A stretch of 64,000 nucleotides of DNA from CAIVAT01 sp964473485 (GCA_964473485.1 CAYYPH010000001.1:372001-436000), one strand, 5' to 3'; positions 24,219 through 33,678 are shown, counted from the stretch's first letter. A program made the numbers and translations. The notes: a model not told the origin generated them from the letters alone.

Positions 24219-24866
24219 ATGAAAAAAACAGCCATCATTGCCGGCGCTACCGGCCTTGTCGGAGAACATTTGCTCCGAAAGTTACTCGAAAACGATGACT
24301 ATGATGCTGTCATCGCCATTCTGAGAAAACCACTGCCCGAGCATCCAAAACTCGAACAAAAGATTATAGATTTTGAATTACTGCCTGAAATACTTGCAGG
24401 AACCAGGGCTGATGAAGGGTTCTGTTGCCTGGGCACAACGCTGAAATCGGCCGGAAGCAAGGAACGGCAATGCAGGATTGATCACGATTACGTCATTAAC
24501 TTTGCGGCGGGGTGCCTTGTGGCAGGGGTGAAAAGGTTCAGTGTGGTATCGTCCATCGGTGCCTATGATTCATCTTCAAACTTTTACCTTCGTACCAAGG
24601 GCGAAATGGAGCGGGATTTAAAAAAGATTCAATTTAAAAATCTTGTCATTGTAAGACCTTCATTGCTGATGGGAAACCGTCGTGAATTCCGTGCCGCCGA
24701 AGCGGTTGCCAATTCGGTCATGAAGGTCATCAACCCGCTCTTTATCGGCGGATTGAAAAAGTACCGGGGTGTTATGGCATCGGATGTGGCGACCTGCATG
24801 ATCCGGAACATGAATATTGATAACCAGGGCATTACAATAATAAATTCTGATCAGATTCAATCCTAA
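24219..24866 (+). CDS. NAD(P)-binding atypical SDR (HTATIP2/YwnB-like)
   Basis: 215-residue Rossmann-fold protein starting KKTAIIAGATGLVGEHLLRKLLE, the GxxGxxG nucleotide-binding loop of the atypical SDR group. It contains LGTTLKSAGS (Ser/Thr stretch) and RPSLLMGNRREFR, found in HTATIP2-like and related NAD(P)H-binding proteins. The classical YxxxK triad is only partly represented (SSIGAYDSSSNFYLRTKGEME contains Y...K). The reaction is unknown. It is 33 bp after the TauE gene and 22 bp before the SnoaL-like gene, so it is probably cotranscribed. Confidence 0.8.
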   Translation: MKKTAIIAGATGLVGEHLLRKLLENDDYDAVIAILRKPLPEHPKLEQKIIDFELLPEILAGTRADEGFCCLGTTLKSAGSKERQCRIDHDYVINFAAGCLVAGVKRFSVVSSIGAYDSSSNFYLRTKGEMERDLKKIQFKNLVIVRPSLLMGNRREFRAAEAVANSVMKVINPLFIGGLKKYRGVMASDVATCMIRNMNIDNQGITIINSDQIQS

Positions 24867-24888
24867 ACACCGGACAAACCGTAAAGTC

Positions 24889-25323
24889 ATGAAAACAAAG
24901 CAAATTACCTTACTTATCCTTACGTGTTCGTTCCTTTTTTCCTGCCGGTCGAACCGCGAAGGATATATTCAGGAAATCAGGGAAACCGAGGAGGCATTTG
25001 CAAGAATGGCCGCCGAAAAAGGGATTGCCGAAGCTTTTACCTTTTATGTGGCCGACAGCGGTATCGTTAACAGGCGCGATTCGCTGATCAAGGGCAAGGA
25101 GGCGGTGATGAGACATTACAGCAGTTGGAAAGCAAAGGATGTGACGCTTAAATGGTCACCCTATTTCATTGATGTATCGGCCTCGGGCGACCTCGGTTAC
25201 ACATATGGAAGGTACGTTTTCACAATTGTTGATTCGACCGGTACAAAAAAGGAAAGCACAGGAATTTTTCATACGGTTTGGAAAAGGCAGGCTGACGGTA
25301 CCTGGCGGTTTGTATGGGATTGA
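24889..25323 (+). CDS. SnoaL-like/DUF4440 lipoprotein
   Basis: 144-residue NTF2-like-fold protein with a lipobox-type signal (LLILTCSFLFSC, Cys at about residue 18). The mature part has the cone-shaped-fold motif RETEEAFARMAAEKGIAEAFTFYVADSGIVNRRDSLIKGKEAV and ends with FHTVWKRQADGTWRFVWD, the signature C-terminal strand of DUF4440 proteins. Such proteins bind small ligands and may catalyse isomerisation or hydrolysis, but most have no defined role. It lies 69 bp before glycosidase B and after the SDR-like gene. Confidence 0.82.
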   Translation: MKTKQITLLILTCSFLFSCRSNREGYIQEIRETEEAFARMAAEKGIAEAFTFYVADSGIVNRRDSLIKGKEAVMRHYSSWKAKDVTLKWSPYFIDVSASGDLGYTYGRYVFTIVDSTGTKKESTGIFHTVWKRQADGTWRFVWD

Positions 25324-25391
25324 TGAGATTTTTATCTCAGTCGCACCGGGCATAAAAGTCAGCACCAAAAAAAACATAAGTCAATACAAAA

Positions 25392-27536
25392 ATGAAGAGA
25401 TCAGTTGTATCACTGTTTATGATGATCATCCCATTTCTTTTACCGGCTCAGAACCTAAAGCCTGTTGAAGGTTACCTGAAGATCGACGCCATGGCCTCCG
25501 ATCCGCTTTACACCACCTATGCGGCAGCTATGCAACGGTCTCAGCTATATGGAGATAAGGCCTACAAAATGGATTACTATTCCGACTGCCGGCCCTTATC
25601 CTACTCCTCCGATCAGGCCGGAAGCATCTATTGCATCTGGAAAATAGACCAGGTAGTCATCCCGCGGATCGGTGAATTCCATAAAAAACCCATCGTGAAA
25701 TATTCCTTCCCGGATATGGCCATGCTGGAATATGAGCCATTCCGCGGGATCAGAGTCAGTGAGACGTTTTTCGTCTATAGCTCCGATATAGCCTTGGTAA
25801 ACATGGAGATAAGAAATATCAGTGACCTCACACACGAAATCGCTGTTTATCCGGTGCTTGAACAAGGCAGTGATTCAATGGTGATAAGGGATTTTAATCA
25901 TTTGTCGGATGGATACCTTACTGAACGCTACGAGAGCCCTTACCGCCTGATCAGCAGCCTGAAGAAGGAATACGGATACCCGGTGTACGTCAGGGATTTT
26001 TTCACATCAAACTGGAAATCATCGTCACATGGCGCCTACCATGGGAATATGGATGACTTTTACAACAAGATCAAGACAGACTATTATACCGATAAAAGGA
26101 GTGATACGCTGAATATGCGATCGTCGGGACTGTCGAATTTCGTCACCCTGCATCTGAAGAAAAGGCTGAAACCAGGTGAAGTTGTTACATTTAGGTATCT
26201 CAGGGGCTTTCAGGAGCAAAAAAGCGATCCTGCTTCCCTGGTCCGGAAGGTAGATTCTGTGAAAAACCTTATGCTGAAATCGTTCTACGACGATAATCTG
26301 ATCCTGTTCTCGAAAATTCCCCGGATCAATTTCTCATCAAAAGACCAAAAGATCATCTACATTGGGGCATTCAATCTGGTCAGGGGGTGTATGTATCCTG
26401 CGTCAGGAAAAACGAAGTACAATTTCTACGCTTTTTCCAGAAATCCCTTATGGGGATGGGGTCATGGACACCAGGTACTGCATGAAAGCCTGTCGATGCT
26501 GGCTTACGTATATCTTGATCCAACCTCGGCCGAAGGTTCACAGCGGGTTTATATGGAGCAGCAGCGCGACGACGGATTGATCGCCTACCGCCATGGTCCT
26601 AAAGGATTGCAGGATTATCCGCATAAAAACATGTCGACAACATCCGCCCCGTTTTTCAGCTGGATAAACCTAGAGATATACAAAACTGGTAAGAACAGGA
26701 AATTCCTTGATGATGCCTATAAGTCAGGATCCCGTTATATGGATTGGCTGATTAAAAACCGGGATACCGACCAGGACGGTACTTTTGAGTGGGGGCCATA
26801 CGGGATCATAGAAAATGTAAGAGATTGGTACAATGCGGTTTTCCAGGTCTCGGCCGAACGATACCTGGATGTAGACAAGGAGGATATCTCTGATGAACTG
26901 GAGTGTCTTGACCTTACGCTCATGGTCATCAAAGAGGCCAGGAGCCTGGCTGAAATGGCCATCTTACTTGGTAATACGGCAGATAGCAGGAGATGGCTTG
27001 ACCTGGCCGAAAAAACAACACGCCTGGTAAACGAACGGATGTGGGACGACTCAACGGGTTTTTATTATTCCATCAACAAAAAAGATCATTCATTTCAATT
27101 CATGACCAGGGACCTGAAGAGGCAGGAGATCATCGGATTTCTGGCACTCTGGGCAGGAGTTGCGTCAAAAGAGAGGGCAGAAATCCTTTTAAACAGTCTT
27201 GCTGACACAAACCGGTTCTGGCGCCGGTATGGTATACCAACGTTGTCGGCACAGGATCCCTGGTACAGTCCAAATGTAGATTATTGTTGCAAATGGAACG
27301 GTCCTGTCTGGCTCCTGTGGAACTACATGGTTTATGATGGACTTAAGGTCTATGGTTATACTGATATGGCCCGACAGCTTGCAGAGAAAATGATCACTTG
27401 CGCCAGGGTTCAACTGGTCAAGAATCACCAATTCTGGGAATCATACAGTCCTGACAACGAAGTTCTTAACTGTCCACCGAATTATATCTGGGATTCGATT
27501 CTTGCAAAACTTTTGATTGATGAGTACCAGAAATAG
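25392..27536 (+). CDS. Exported GH63-like (alpha/alpha)6 glycoside hydrolase, paralogue B
   Basis: 714 residues with signal peptide MKRSVVSLFMMIIPFLLPAQ. It matches paralogue A (21275-23422) in order and motifs: DPLYTTYAAAMQRSQ versus DPLFTTYAAPPERSS, WGWGHGHQVLHESLSM, FEWGPYGIIENVRD, CKWNGPVWLLWNYMVYDGL and FWESYSPDN, so the same N-terminal beta-sandwich plus (alpha/alpha)6 barrel is present. Conserved acidic positions between the two (Asp/Glu in the EWG and WE blocks) are good candidates for the catalytic pair. It is followed 12 bp later by the GH172 lipoprotein. Substrate unknown. Confidence 0.72.
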   Translation: MKRSVVSLFMMIIPFLLPAQNLKPVEGYLKIDAMASDPLYTTYAAAMQRSQLYGDKAYKMDYYSDCRPLSYSSDQAGSIYCIWKIDQVVIPRIGEFHKKPIVKYSFPDMAMLEYEPFRGIRVSETFFVYSSDIALVNMEIRNISDLTHEIAVYPVLEQGSDSMVIRDFNHLSDGYLTERYESPYRLISSLKKEYGYPVYVRDFFTSNWKSSSHGAYHGNMDDFYNKIKTDYYTDKRSDTLNMRSSGLSNFVTLHLKKRLKPGEVVTFRYLRGFQEQKSDPASLVRKVDSVKNLMLKSFYDDNLILFSKIPRINFSSKDQKIIYIGAFNLVRGCMYPASGKTKYNFYAFSRNPLWGWGHGHQVLHESLSMLAYVYLDPTSAEGSQRVYMEQQRDDGLIAYRHGPKGLQDYPHKNMSTTSAPFFSWINLEIYKTGKNRKFLDDAYKSGSRYMDWLIKNRDTDQDGTFEWGPYGIIENVRDWYNAVFQVSAERYLDVDKEDISDELECLDLTLMVIKEARSLAEMAILLGNTADSRRWLDLAEKTTRLVNERMWDDSTGFYYSINKKDHSFQFMTRDLKRQEIIGFLALWAGVASKERAEILLNSLADTNRFWRRYGIPTLSAQDPWYSPNVDYCCKWNGPVWLLWNYMVYDGLKVYGYTDMARQLAEKMITCARVQLVKNHQFWESYSPDNEVLNCPPNYIWDSILAKLLIDEYQK

Positions 27537-27548
27537 TACTTTTGCATT

Positions 27549-29063
27549 ATGAAATCATTGAGAAAAAACCAGATAAGAGGCAAATCCATATGGCTGGCTG
27601 TTGTTTTTCTGGCTGGGCTTGCCGGGTGCAACACGATCAACCGGACTGATATCCATTACCTTATTTCGGCCGGAGCACTCCCCTACCTGAAACCCAGTAA
27701 AGTCATTCAGGTTTCCAGCTTCGATACCTCAGGTGGCAATAAAGATTACATAACGATCGATGCCGGCAAAAAGGTGACCATATTCGATGCTGAGGGCCCG
27801 GGTATGATTGTAAGGATGTGGTTTTCAATTGATTCACCGGATCCATATTTTTTACGCAGGATCGTTCTTCGCATTTACTGGGAAAATGAAACAAGGCCGG
27901 CGGTTGAAGTTCCCATCGGCGATTTTTTCGGTTCTGGTTTTGCTTATGCGCCTTACGTTTCCCAATACCTTGGCATGTCGGGCGGAGGCTATGTGTGTTA
28001 CTTCCCAATGCCGTTCGAGAGACAGGCCCGCGTCGAAATTGTCAATGAAACCAGGCAGGATATCAGCGGTTTTTATTACCAGATCAACTACCACAAATTT
28101 GAGGGGGCCCTTCAGTCGGAAGTAGCTTATTTTCATGCCAACTGGCAAAGAAGCATAAAAACGGATTTCGATTCCAATTATGTCCTGATGAAAACCGTTG
28201 GTAAAGGTCATGTGGTAGGGGTCAACCTGAACATTCAATCGTGCGACGGAACCTTTTCTTTTCTGGAAGGGGATGAGATGGTTTATGTTGATGGCGAAAA
28301 AAAACCATCACTCCGGGGAACAGGCATTGAAGATTTTTTCTCCGCTGGCCGGAACTTTGAACATGGGCTTTACCATGGAAACTACCAGGGGCTGATATAC
28401 AAGGATGATTCGTTAAAAAGGATCTCTGCATACAGGTTGTTTGTGCTTGACCCCGTCTCTTACAGGAAAAGCATCCTCTTCACGATTGAGCATGGCCATG
28501 CGAATCAAGCAGTTGCCGATATCAGCTCAACCGTCTACTGGTACCAGATGGATGCATTTTCCGATCCCAGGGAATTCAAAAAAGCAGGACTGCGAATCCC
28601 CTTGCGTATAGTAAAACCGCTTCAGATGACCGAAGCCGAAAATCTGAAGTTCAGTCTTGGAGGTTTGAATTACAAACTGGAAGATATGTCGGAAGAAGGG
28701 GCCGATTGGAGTGGAAATAAACAAATGGTGATCGAAGCGGAGGATAAGTCGACCTTTGATTTTGTATTCACGGGACTCGAACCCAAAGAATACCAATTCG
28801 ATATATATTACACCCTTGCACCAGATTACGGCCTTGCCGATATCTATCTGAATGGAAAAAAAACAGGCCAGTTGCAGGGTTATTCACCATTTATTGAACC
28901 CGACGGAAAACTTACAGTCACCGGCATTCCGACAACCACTGGTTCGATCGTTATGCGTTTCATGATCATTGGTAAGGACACAATGTCGGGTGGTTACATG
29001 GTTGGACTTGATGGCATCCATTTTTACCCAGCAGGAAATAATAATAGCCCGGAACTTCGCTGA
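27549..29063 (+). CDS. DUF2961/GH172-family lipoprotein
   Basis: 504 residues with a lipobox signal (GLAGCN, Cys about residue 27). DUF2961 proteins, now grouped as GH172, include difructose-dianhydride and arabinofuranosidase-type hydrolases with a jelly-roll fold related to viral capsids. Signature segments: EGPGMIVRMWFSIDSPDP, YFPMPFERQARVEI, LRGTGIEDFFSAGRNFEHG. An added C-terminal domain of about 130 residues (VIEAEDKSTFDFVFTGLEP ... DIYLNGKKTGQLQGY) looks like a carbohydrate-binding beta-sandwich. It is 12 bp after glycosidase B and belongs to the same run. Substrate unknown. Confidence 0.85.
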   Translation: MKSLRKNQIRGKSIWLAVVFLAGLAGCNTINRTDIHYLISAGALPYLKPSKVIQVSSFDTSGGNKDYITIDAGKKVTIFDAEGPGMIVRMWFSIDSPDPYFLRRIVLRIYWENETRPAVEVPIGDFFGSGFAYAPYVSQYLGMSGGGYVCYFPMPFERQARVEIVNETRQDISGFYYQINYHKFEGALQSEVAYFHANWQRSIKTDFDSNYVLMKTVGKGHVVGVNLNIQSCDGTFSFLEGDEMVYVDGEKKPSLRGTGIEDFFSAGRNFEHGLYHGNYQGLIYKDDSLKRISAYRLFVLDPVSYRKSILFTIEHGHANQAVADISSTVYWYQMDAFSDPREFKKAGLRIPLRIVKPLQMTEAENLKFSLGGLNYKLEDMSEEGADWSGNKQMVIEAEDKSTFDFVFTGLEPKEYQFDIYYTLAPDYGLADIYLNGKKTGQLQGYSPFIEPDGKLTVTGIPTTTGSIVMRFMIIGKDTMSGGYMVGLDGIHFYPAGNNNSPELR

Positions 29064-29076
29064 AACATACAGAAAA

Positions 29077-29982
29077 ATGTCTGAAAGAATCCGCATATTA
29101 ACCCTCTATGTTCTGGTGTCATTCTGCTCCCCGATATTTTCTATGGCTCAAACCACGATAAAGCAGGGAAATCCTGTTCCTGTGAATTTTTGCATTAAAG
29201 AACAGGAAATGAAGTTGTTCGGGATGGTTAATGAGTACCGGAAAGTTTACGGCCTCCCTCCCATTCCATTGTCCAGGTCACTTTGTTACGTTGCCTCACT
29301 GCATGTTAAGGACCTGTACCTGCACCATTCAGAAAATTCTTCCTGCAACCTTCACTCCTGGTCAGGAAAGGGATTCTGGAAACCTTTCTGTTACCCGCAG
29401 GACGAAAATAAGAAGAATTCCGTATGGGACAAACCCCGTGAGATCACCCGTTACCCTTCCAAAGGTTATGAGATCGTTTACTGGGAAAACACGACACCGA
29501 AACCCGACAGCATTTTGCTCACCTGGACAATGGAGTCCTATTTTAATGATTTCCTGATGAATACCGGGATATGGGAAGGTAAACGCTGGAATGCTTTCGG
29601 AGTTGCTATTTACGAAAACTACGCATCTGCCTGGTTTGGTGAAGTAGCTGATCCGGAGGGTGTTGCATGGGTTTGCGGGAAGCAACCGATTAAGCAAAAA
29701 GCAGATTCGGCAAAAGCGGAAATGAAACCAGTTGTGGCAACACCCTCGACCGATACCTTATCCACCTTTTACATCATCATTCGAACTAATGTTACACGAA
29801 AAGTAGCAGACCAGATCGTGGCCGAACAGAAAGCGGCAGGATATCATGATGCCAGGGTACTCATGAACAACGGAAAAACCAGGATATCGGTATTTGAAAC
29901 CAGGGACCGTAACGTTGCTCTAGAAAAGCTGAAAGAGATCAAGAAGGTTGTCAAGGATGCCTGGTTGTTAAAACAAAAATAA
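29077..29982 (+). CDS. Exported CAP-domain protein with C-terminal SPOR-like domain
   Basis: About 301 residues. A signal peptide (ILTLYVLVSFCSPIFSMAQ) is followed by a CAP/SCP-like domain (MVNEYRKVYGLPPIPLSRSLCYVASLHVKDLYLHH ... WENTTPKPDSILLTWTMES ... AFGVAIYENYASAWFGEV; His and Glu positions retained) and, after a linker, a C-terminal ~70-residue segment (FYIIIRTNVTRKVADQIVAEQKAAGYHDARVLMNNGKTRISVFETRDRNVAL) reading like a SPOR peptidoglycan-binding domain. ATG 29077 is chosen because the frame before it is not signal-like and overlaps the GH172 gene only in the alternative frame. The pair suggests a division-site or cell-wall-associated CAP protein. Convergent with the next gene. Confidence 0.72.
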   Translation: MSERIRILTLYVLVSFCSPIFSMAQTTIKQGNPVPVNFCIKEQEMKLFGMVNEYRKVYGLPPIPLSRSLCYVASLHVKDLYLHHSENSSCNLHSWSGKGFWKPFCYPQDENKKNSVWDKPREITRYPSKGYEIVYWENTTPKPDSILLTWTMESYFNDFLMNTGIWEGKRWNAFGVAIYENYASAWFGEVADPEGVAWVCGKQPIKQKADSAKAEMKPVVATPSTDTLSTFYIIIRTNVTRKVADQIVAEQKAAGYHDARVLMNNGKTRISVFETRDRNVALEKLKEIKKVVKDAWLLKQK

Positions 29983-29994
29983 CCATCCTGATTT

Positions 29995-32826
29995 TTACTC
30001 GGCATCCATCACACATCTGAAACCCACTGTCGCATTCCGGTCGAGCGAGGGTGAAATCAATAACAGTATTTCAGGATGGTATGTTGGCATAGGTCCCCCG
30101 GTGACATACCAGATGCTTTCGGTTGGGTTATAATAGCTCCCCCCGCGAATTATCACATAATAATAGGCGCCGTTACAATATACGTCATCCGTAAGTTGCC
30201 AGACATTTCCAACCATATCTGCCACTCCGAATGGACTCTTTCCTCTTGGAAATGAATTCACTGGAGTTGAGTGGTTAAAGTTTTCATTACATCGATCCTT
30301 CTTCCATTCATTCCCCCATGGATATTTCCTCATATCACTTCCCTGAGCAGCATACTGCCATTCAATTTCCGAAGGTAATCGCTTGCCCACCCATCTTGCA
30401 TAGGCCTTTGCATCATCGAGGTTAATGAAAACCACCGGATGATCTTCGGTTCCAGCCTCAGGCATATTATTCATCCAATGCTTCAGGTAATTTGATCTAT
30501 CAATTGGATTATAAGATGTTTGTTTTATGAAATTGGAATATTCACCGTTGGTCACCGGGTACTTGTCCATATAGAATTTCTTCATTTTTATGTCAACGGT
30601 ATCCTTAAAATCGGGTAAAGGGATAAATGGTTCTAAGGACGATGCTGACCGTTTGGTATAGAACCTGAAGTTACCTCCAGGAATTTCCACCATCCCCGCT
30701 GGTAAAACACCCGATGGCCTTGTCGGCTGCCGTTCTGTGATCAGAACCGGTCTTGCATCAGGAATTTTAAGTACCACTTCATCCATCAACTGATTATCGT
30801 TATATAACTGTATAACAATTTTATGAATATTTTGTCCTAAATAATTAATGTAATTAATTCTGTTTGTTCCTGTAGGAAAAGTATCCTGTATCGCCTGATA
30901 GATCGGGTCCCCACCGGTGATTACAATTCTGTCGCCGGATGAGGCGGAAAAAGTTAGAAATTTATCTTCAAGTTTTACTTCAAGTGATTTTTTGTAGACA
31001 GCTATACAACTATTACTTCCCTCCTGTCTTGTTTCGAGCCATTGCTTGGGGAACGGATCAATAGTAACAGGAATCCAGGTTTTTCCATTCTTTTTTACCG
31101 GAGTAACCATCTCATGATTCCAGAGGTCAACAAACCGGTATTGATCTGGTGATGTTAAAACCCCATTCCCGGCATCGGCATCCTCGAGGTTAAATAGCAG
31201 CCCGTTGAAACCCGGTGGATGTTGACTGTAGATGGTAAACAAAAGTTCAGCCCAGGAAGAGCGCCAGGCGTTCACGTAAACCGAATCAACTGATGTCGGA
31301 ACCAAAGGCAGGAACTGGTAATTGATAAAAGCTCTGCTATGATCGCGCAGTATGCGGGATGTTTTCCCCAGGTAAGCGAATTCTTCGCGGATCCATTGCG
31401 GGCGTCCAGGCCGCATAGTGTTTATTTCCACTCCATAACCGTTGAGAAACGAGATGGCCAGCTCACGGTGCAACCGATCGTCGGCCAACTGCAACACCCT
31501 GAATATGGCAAAATCGGGTTTGATAAACTTGTTCAGATTGACCGGGGGCGGCAGGACCAGGGCATCATGCACACGGCCGCTTACAATTCCAGGCATATCC
31601 TTTGGCACCGCCATGCCTTCGCTATACATGATGATGCCCGGCCTAACCCTGTCGGCAGTTGCCTGAAGTTCGCGACTTGATTCTCCTTTTGTATCAAGGA
31701 CGACCCCGTCGGCATCCGTCGCCCTGAGCAGTTCTTCCATCCCGGTAAACTGATCCTCTTTCCGTGTACCGGCATCCCAAGGATTATACGAGATAAAATA
31801 TTTCCGACCCAGGCTGTGGACAAAATCAACCTGCCGGCGAAGGGCATCCAGCCCGCCAGGAAGATCGCGGTACATATCCCACTGGTTACGCTGGTCAAGA
31901 CCAAGTCGTGGCCATGTGGGCCAAAGCGTAAAAATATCGTATCCACCTGTCAGTGAATCATATTCAAGAAAATGGTCAAAAAAAGTAAAGCGTTGCGATG
32001 AAAAATCATAATACTTTTTGTCCCAGGCGAACTGAAGCAACATGATATATTTTTCACGCATCCATTTCAGGTCATGACGGACGAACATGCCGGTGTCGAA
32101 TTCCGGAAGATCATAGAGCCACCGGTCCTGGAACATCATTTTCAATCCCTGGTGCCAGTCTCCCTGGTGAAGATCGATCCAAATCGCATACTCTGTCCAG
32201 CCGTACTGTTTTAATGTAACCCGCCACCTGTCAATATCTGTCTTATCTTTATCTCGTTGTATCCTCCTTGCTAAAGCTGTAATTGAAACAGACTGATCGA
32301 TCCTTAGATCGGCAAATCCAAGGTGCCAGGCGTTGTCAGGGAGAATCACGCCAACCGGACCGAACCCTGGCCGGTATAATTTTGACCGGCACAGATAGCC
32401 TGGCCACTGCCTGGAACCCTGCGCGGTTATATAAACCCTGTCAGAGCCTTCGCCAAGAGGTACCAGGTTCTCAACCCGCCTGGCCTTGCATCCCAGGTTG
32501 GTCATCCGCAGGAGGTACTTACATCCAGCCTTGTGATTCCCTGCCTTCAACAGCACACAATGAACAGAATCGTGAAGAAGGAAGGCGATGGTATCGTTGT
32601 TTAATGCATAAGATATTGATCCGCTGTTAACTACTGTGCTGTCGATAACCACACTGAACATCGGCACCATTTCATGAAATGTGATCGTATCGCCATTTCT
32701 GTTTACAACAGACTTCAGCTTCAGTGACCTGTCTGGATCTAAAATAATCGATGAAACCGTGTCCTGCGACACGACCTGGAAGGTAATGACTCCAGTCATG
32801 AGGATACCCATGATCAGTGCCTTCAT
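29995..32826 (-). CDS. Exported glycosidase-like TIM-barrel protein fused to SUMF1/FGE-like domain
   Basis: 943 residues with a signal peptide (MKALIMGILMTGVITFQVVSQ). The N-terminal ~680 residues hold a beta-sandwich and an alpha-galactosidase/GH36-GH31-like barrel (GGYDIFTLWPTWPRL, DADGVVLDTKGES, MYSEGMA). The last ~240 residues are a SUMF1/FGE-sulfatase-type domain (VEIPGGNFRF ... MDKYPVTNGEYSNFI ... KRLPSEIEWQYAAQ ... YPWGNEW ... MVGNVWQ ... RGGSYYN ... VGFRCVMD). The FGE active-site Cys pair normally after RGGS is missing (there it reads RGGSYYNPTES), so the domain is probably a binding module. The two-part architecture is unusual. Candidate catalytic acidic residues in the barrel are inferred. 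Confidence 0.65.
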   Translation of the reverse strand: MKALIMGILMTGVITFQVVSQDTVSSIILDPDRSLKLKSVVNRNGDTITFHEMVPMFSVVIDSTVVNSGSISYALNNDTIAFLLHDSVHCVLLKAGNHKAGCKYLLRMTNLGCKARRVENLVPLGEGSDRVYITAQGSRQWPGYLCRSKLYRPGFGPVGVILPDNAWHLGFADLRIDQSVSITALARRIQRDKDKTDIDRWRVTLKQYGWTEYAIWIDLHQGDWHQGLKMMFQDRWLYDLPEFDTGMFVRHDLKWMREKYIMLLQFAWDKKYYDFSSQRFTFFDHFLEYDSLTGGYDIFTLWPTWPRLGLDQRNQWDMYRDLPGGLDALRRQVDFVHSLGRKYFISYNPWDAGTRKEDQFTGMEELLRATDADGVVLDTKGESSRELQATADRVRPGIIMYSEGMAVPKDMPGIVSGRVHDALVLPPPVNLNKFIKPDFAIFRVLQLADDRLHRELAISFLNGYGVEINTMRPGRPQWIREEFAYLGKTSRILRDHSRAFINYQFLPLVPTSVDSVYVNAWRSSWAELLFTIYSQHPPGFNGLLFNLEDADAGNGVLTSPDQYRFVDLWNHEMVTPVKKNGKTWIPVTIDPFPKQWLETRQEGSNSCIAVYKKSLEVKLEDKFLTFSASSGDRIVITGGDPIYQAIQDTFPTGTNRINYINYLGQNIHKIVIQLYNDNQLMDEVVLKIPDARPVLITERQPTRPSGVLPAGMVEIPGGNFRFYTKRSASSLEPFIPLPDFKDTVDIKMKKFYMDKYPVTNGEYSNFIKQTSYNPIDRSNYLKHWMNNMPEAGTEDHPVVFINLDDAKAYARWVGKRLPSEIEWQYAAQGSDMRKYPWGNEWKKDRCNENFNHSTPVNSFPRGKSPFGVADMVGNVWQLTDDVYCNGAYYYVIIRGGSYYNPTESIWYVTGGPMPTYHPEILLLISPSLDRNATVGFRCVMDAE

Positions 32827-32887
32827 AACAAGTTAAATTTATTATGGGGAGAGACTCCCGATCAGGTGATTTTCAAAAGCAACCCTG

Positions 32888-33379
32888 CTACAACTTCCCA
32901 TAAAACAGGTCACGCTGGGCAAATGCATGCTCATGCTCAAGCAGCCATTTCTTCTTCTTTAGTCCTCCCCTGTAACCGACAAGCCGCCCATCGTGCCCTA
33001 TGACCCTGTGGCAGGGAACAATAATTGAAACCGGGTTGGCACTGTTGGCCCGACCAACAGCCCTGAAAGCACGCACATTGCCTATCCTGTGAGCCAGTTC
33101 GTAATAGGTTATGGTCGATCCGTAAGGAATTTTAAGAAGCTCATTCCATACCTTCATTTGAAAGGGCGAACCCTGTAAATCGAGGTTCACGCTGAATTCA
33201 TTCAATGATCCATTGAAATACTCATCAAGTTGCCGCACAGCAGACTTAAGATCAGGAGGAACCCTGGGTATCCTTACCCTAAAATCAAGAAAATTCAGGT
33301 TTCGGATACCCGCTTTCGTTCCGGAGATCTCAAGATATCCGACCGGAGTCTTCATAAAAGCCCTGTGAATCAGGCTCAT
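32888..33379 (-). CDS. ogt: Methylated-DNA-[protein]-cysteine S-methyltransferase
   Basis: 163-residue suicide repair protein removing O6-alkyl groups from guanine. The active site IVPCHRVIGHDGRLVGYRGGLKKK contains the acceptor Cys of PCHRV, and the helix-turn-helix region (SPFQMKVWNELLKIPYGSTITYYELAHRIG) is canonical, with the Arg-finger RAVGRANSANP. No N-terminal Ada AraC domain is present, so it is the Ogt-type stand-alone enzyme. It starts 1 bp after the 70-residue membrane-protein gene, with which it is probably cotranscribed. Confidence 0.95.
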   Translation of the reverse strand: MSLIHRAFMKTPVGYLEISGTKAGIRNLNFLDFRVRIPRVPPDLKSAVRQLDEYFNGSLNEFSVNLDLQGSPFQMKVWNELLKIPYGSTITYYELAHRIGNVRAFRAVGRANSANPVSIIVPCHRVIGHDGRLVGYRGGLKKKKWLLEHEHAFAQRDLFYGKL

Positions 33380-33380
33380 A

Positions 33381-33593
33381 TCAGGTCTTTTTAGCGTCTT
33401 TCTTCTTACGTGTAAACAGCAGCATGATAATTCCGAAGATCAGCATTCCAACTCCTGACCATATATTAACATTTATGCCCAGCGAACGCTCGTACAATGC
33501 TGCATCGGCGTTTGTAGCAATTCCATAGACCGTAAGGAAAAGTCCGAGAATGCTGAACATAAGACCGATCGGAAATTTTATGTCGATACCCAT
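33381..33593 (-). CDS. Small two-helix membrane protein (70 aa)
   Basis: 70-residue protein with two transmembrane helices (GLMFSILGLFLTVYGIATN and SGVGMLIFGIIMLLFT) separated by a short polar loop containing YERSLGINVNIW, and a charged C-terminus (RKKKDAKKT). I know similar small proteins next to sodium/solute symporter genes in Bacteroidota, but no function is established. It lies between the SSS symporter (85 bp upstream) and ogt (1 bp downstream), suggesting cotranscription and possibly an accessory role to the transporter. Confidence 0.72.
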   Translation of the reverse strand: MGIDIKFPIGLMFSILGLFLTVYGIATNADAALYERSLGINVNIWSGVGMLIFGIIMLLFTRKKKDAKKT

Positions 33594-33678
33594 GGTGTGT
33601 ATTTTTGATGTGTTTTCGGCTTATTCAATGATTCGTTATGACAATAATTACTGCCCGGCTGCATCGTGACCGGGTGCG

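Noticed and set aside
29995..30720. Sulfatase-activating formylglycine enzyme
   Set aside because: The SUMF1 fold is present but the catalytic cysteine pair is missing and no sulfatase is encoded in the window.
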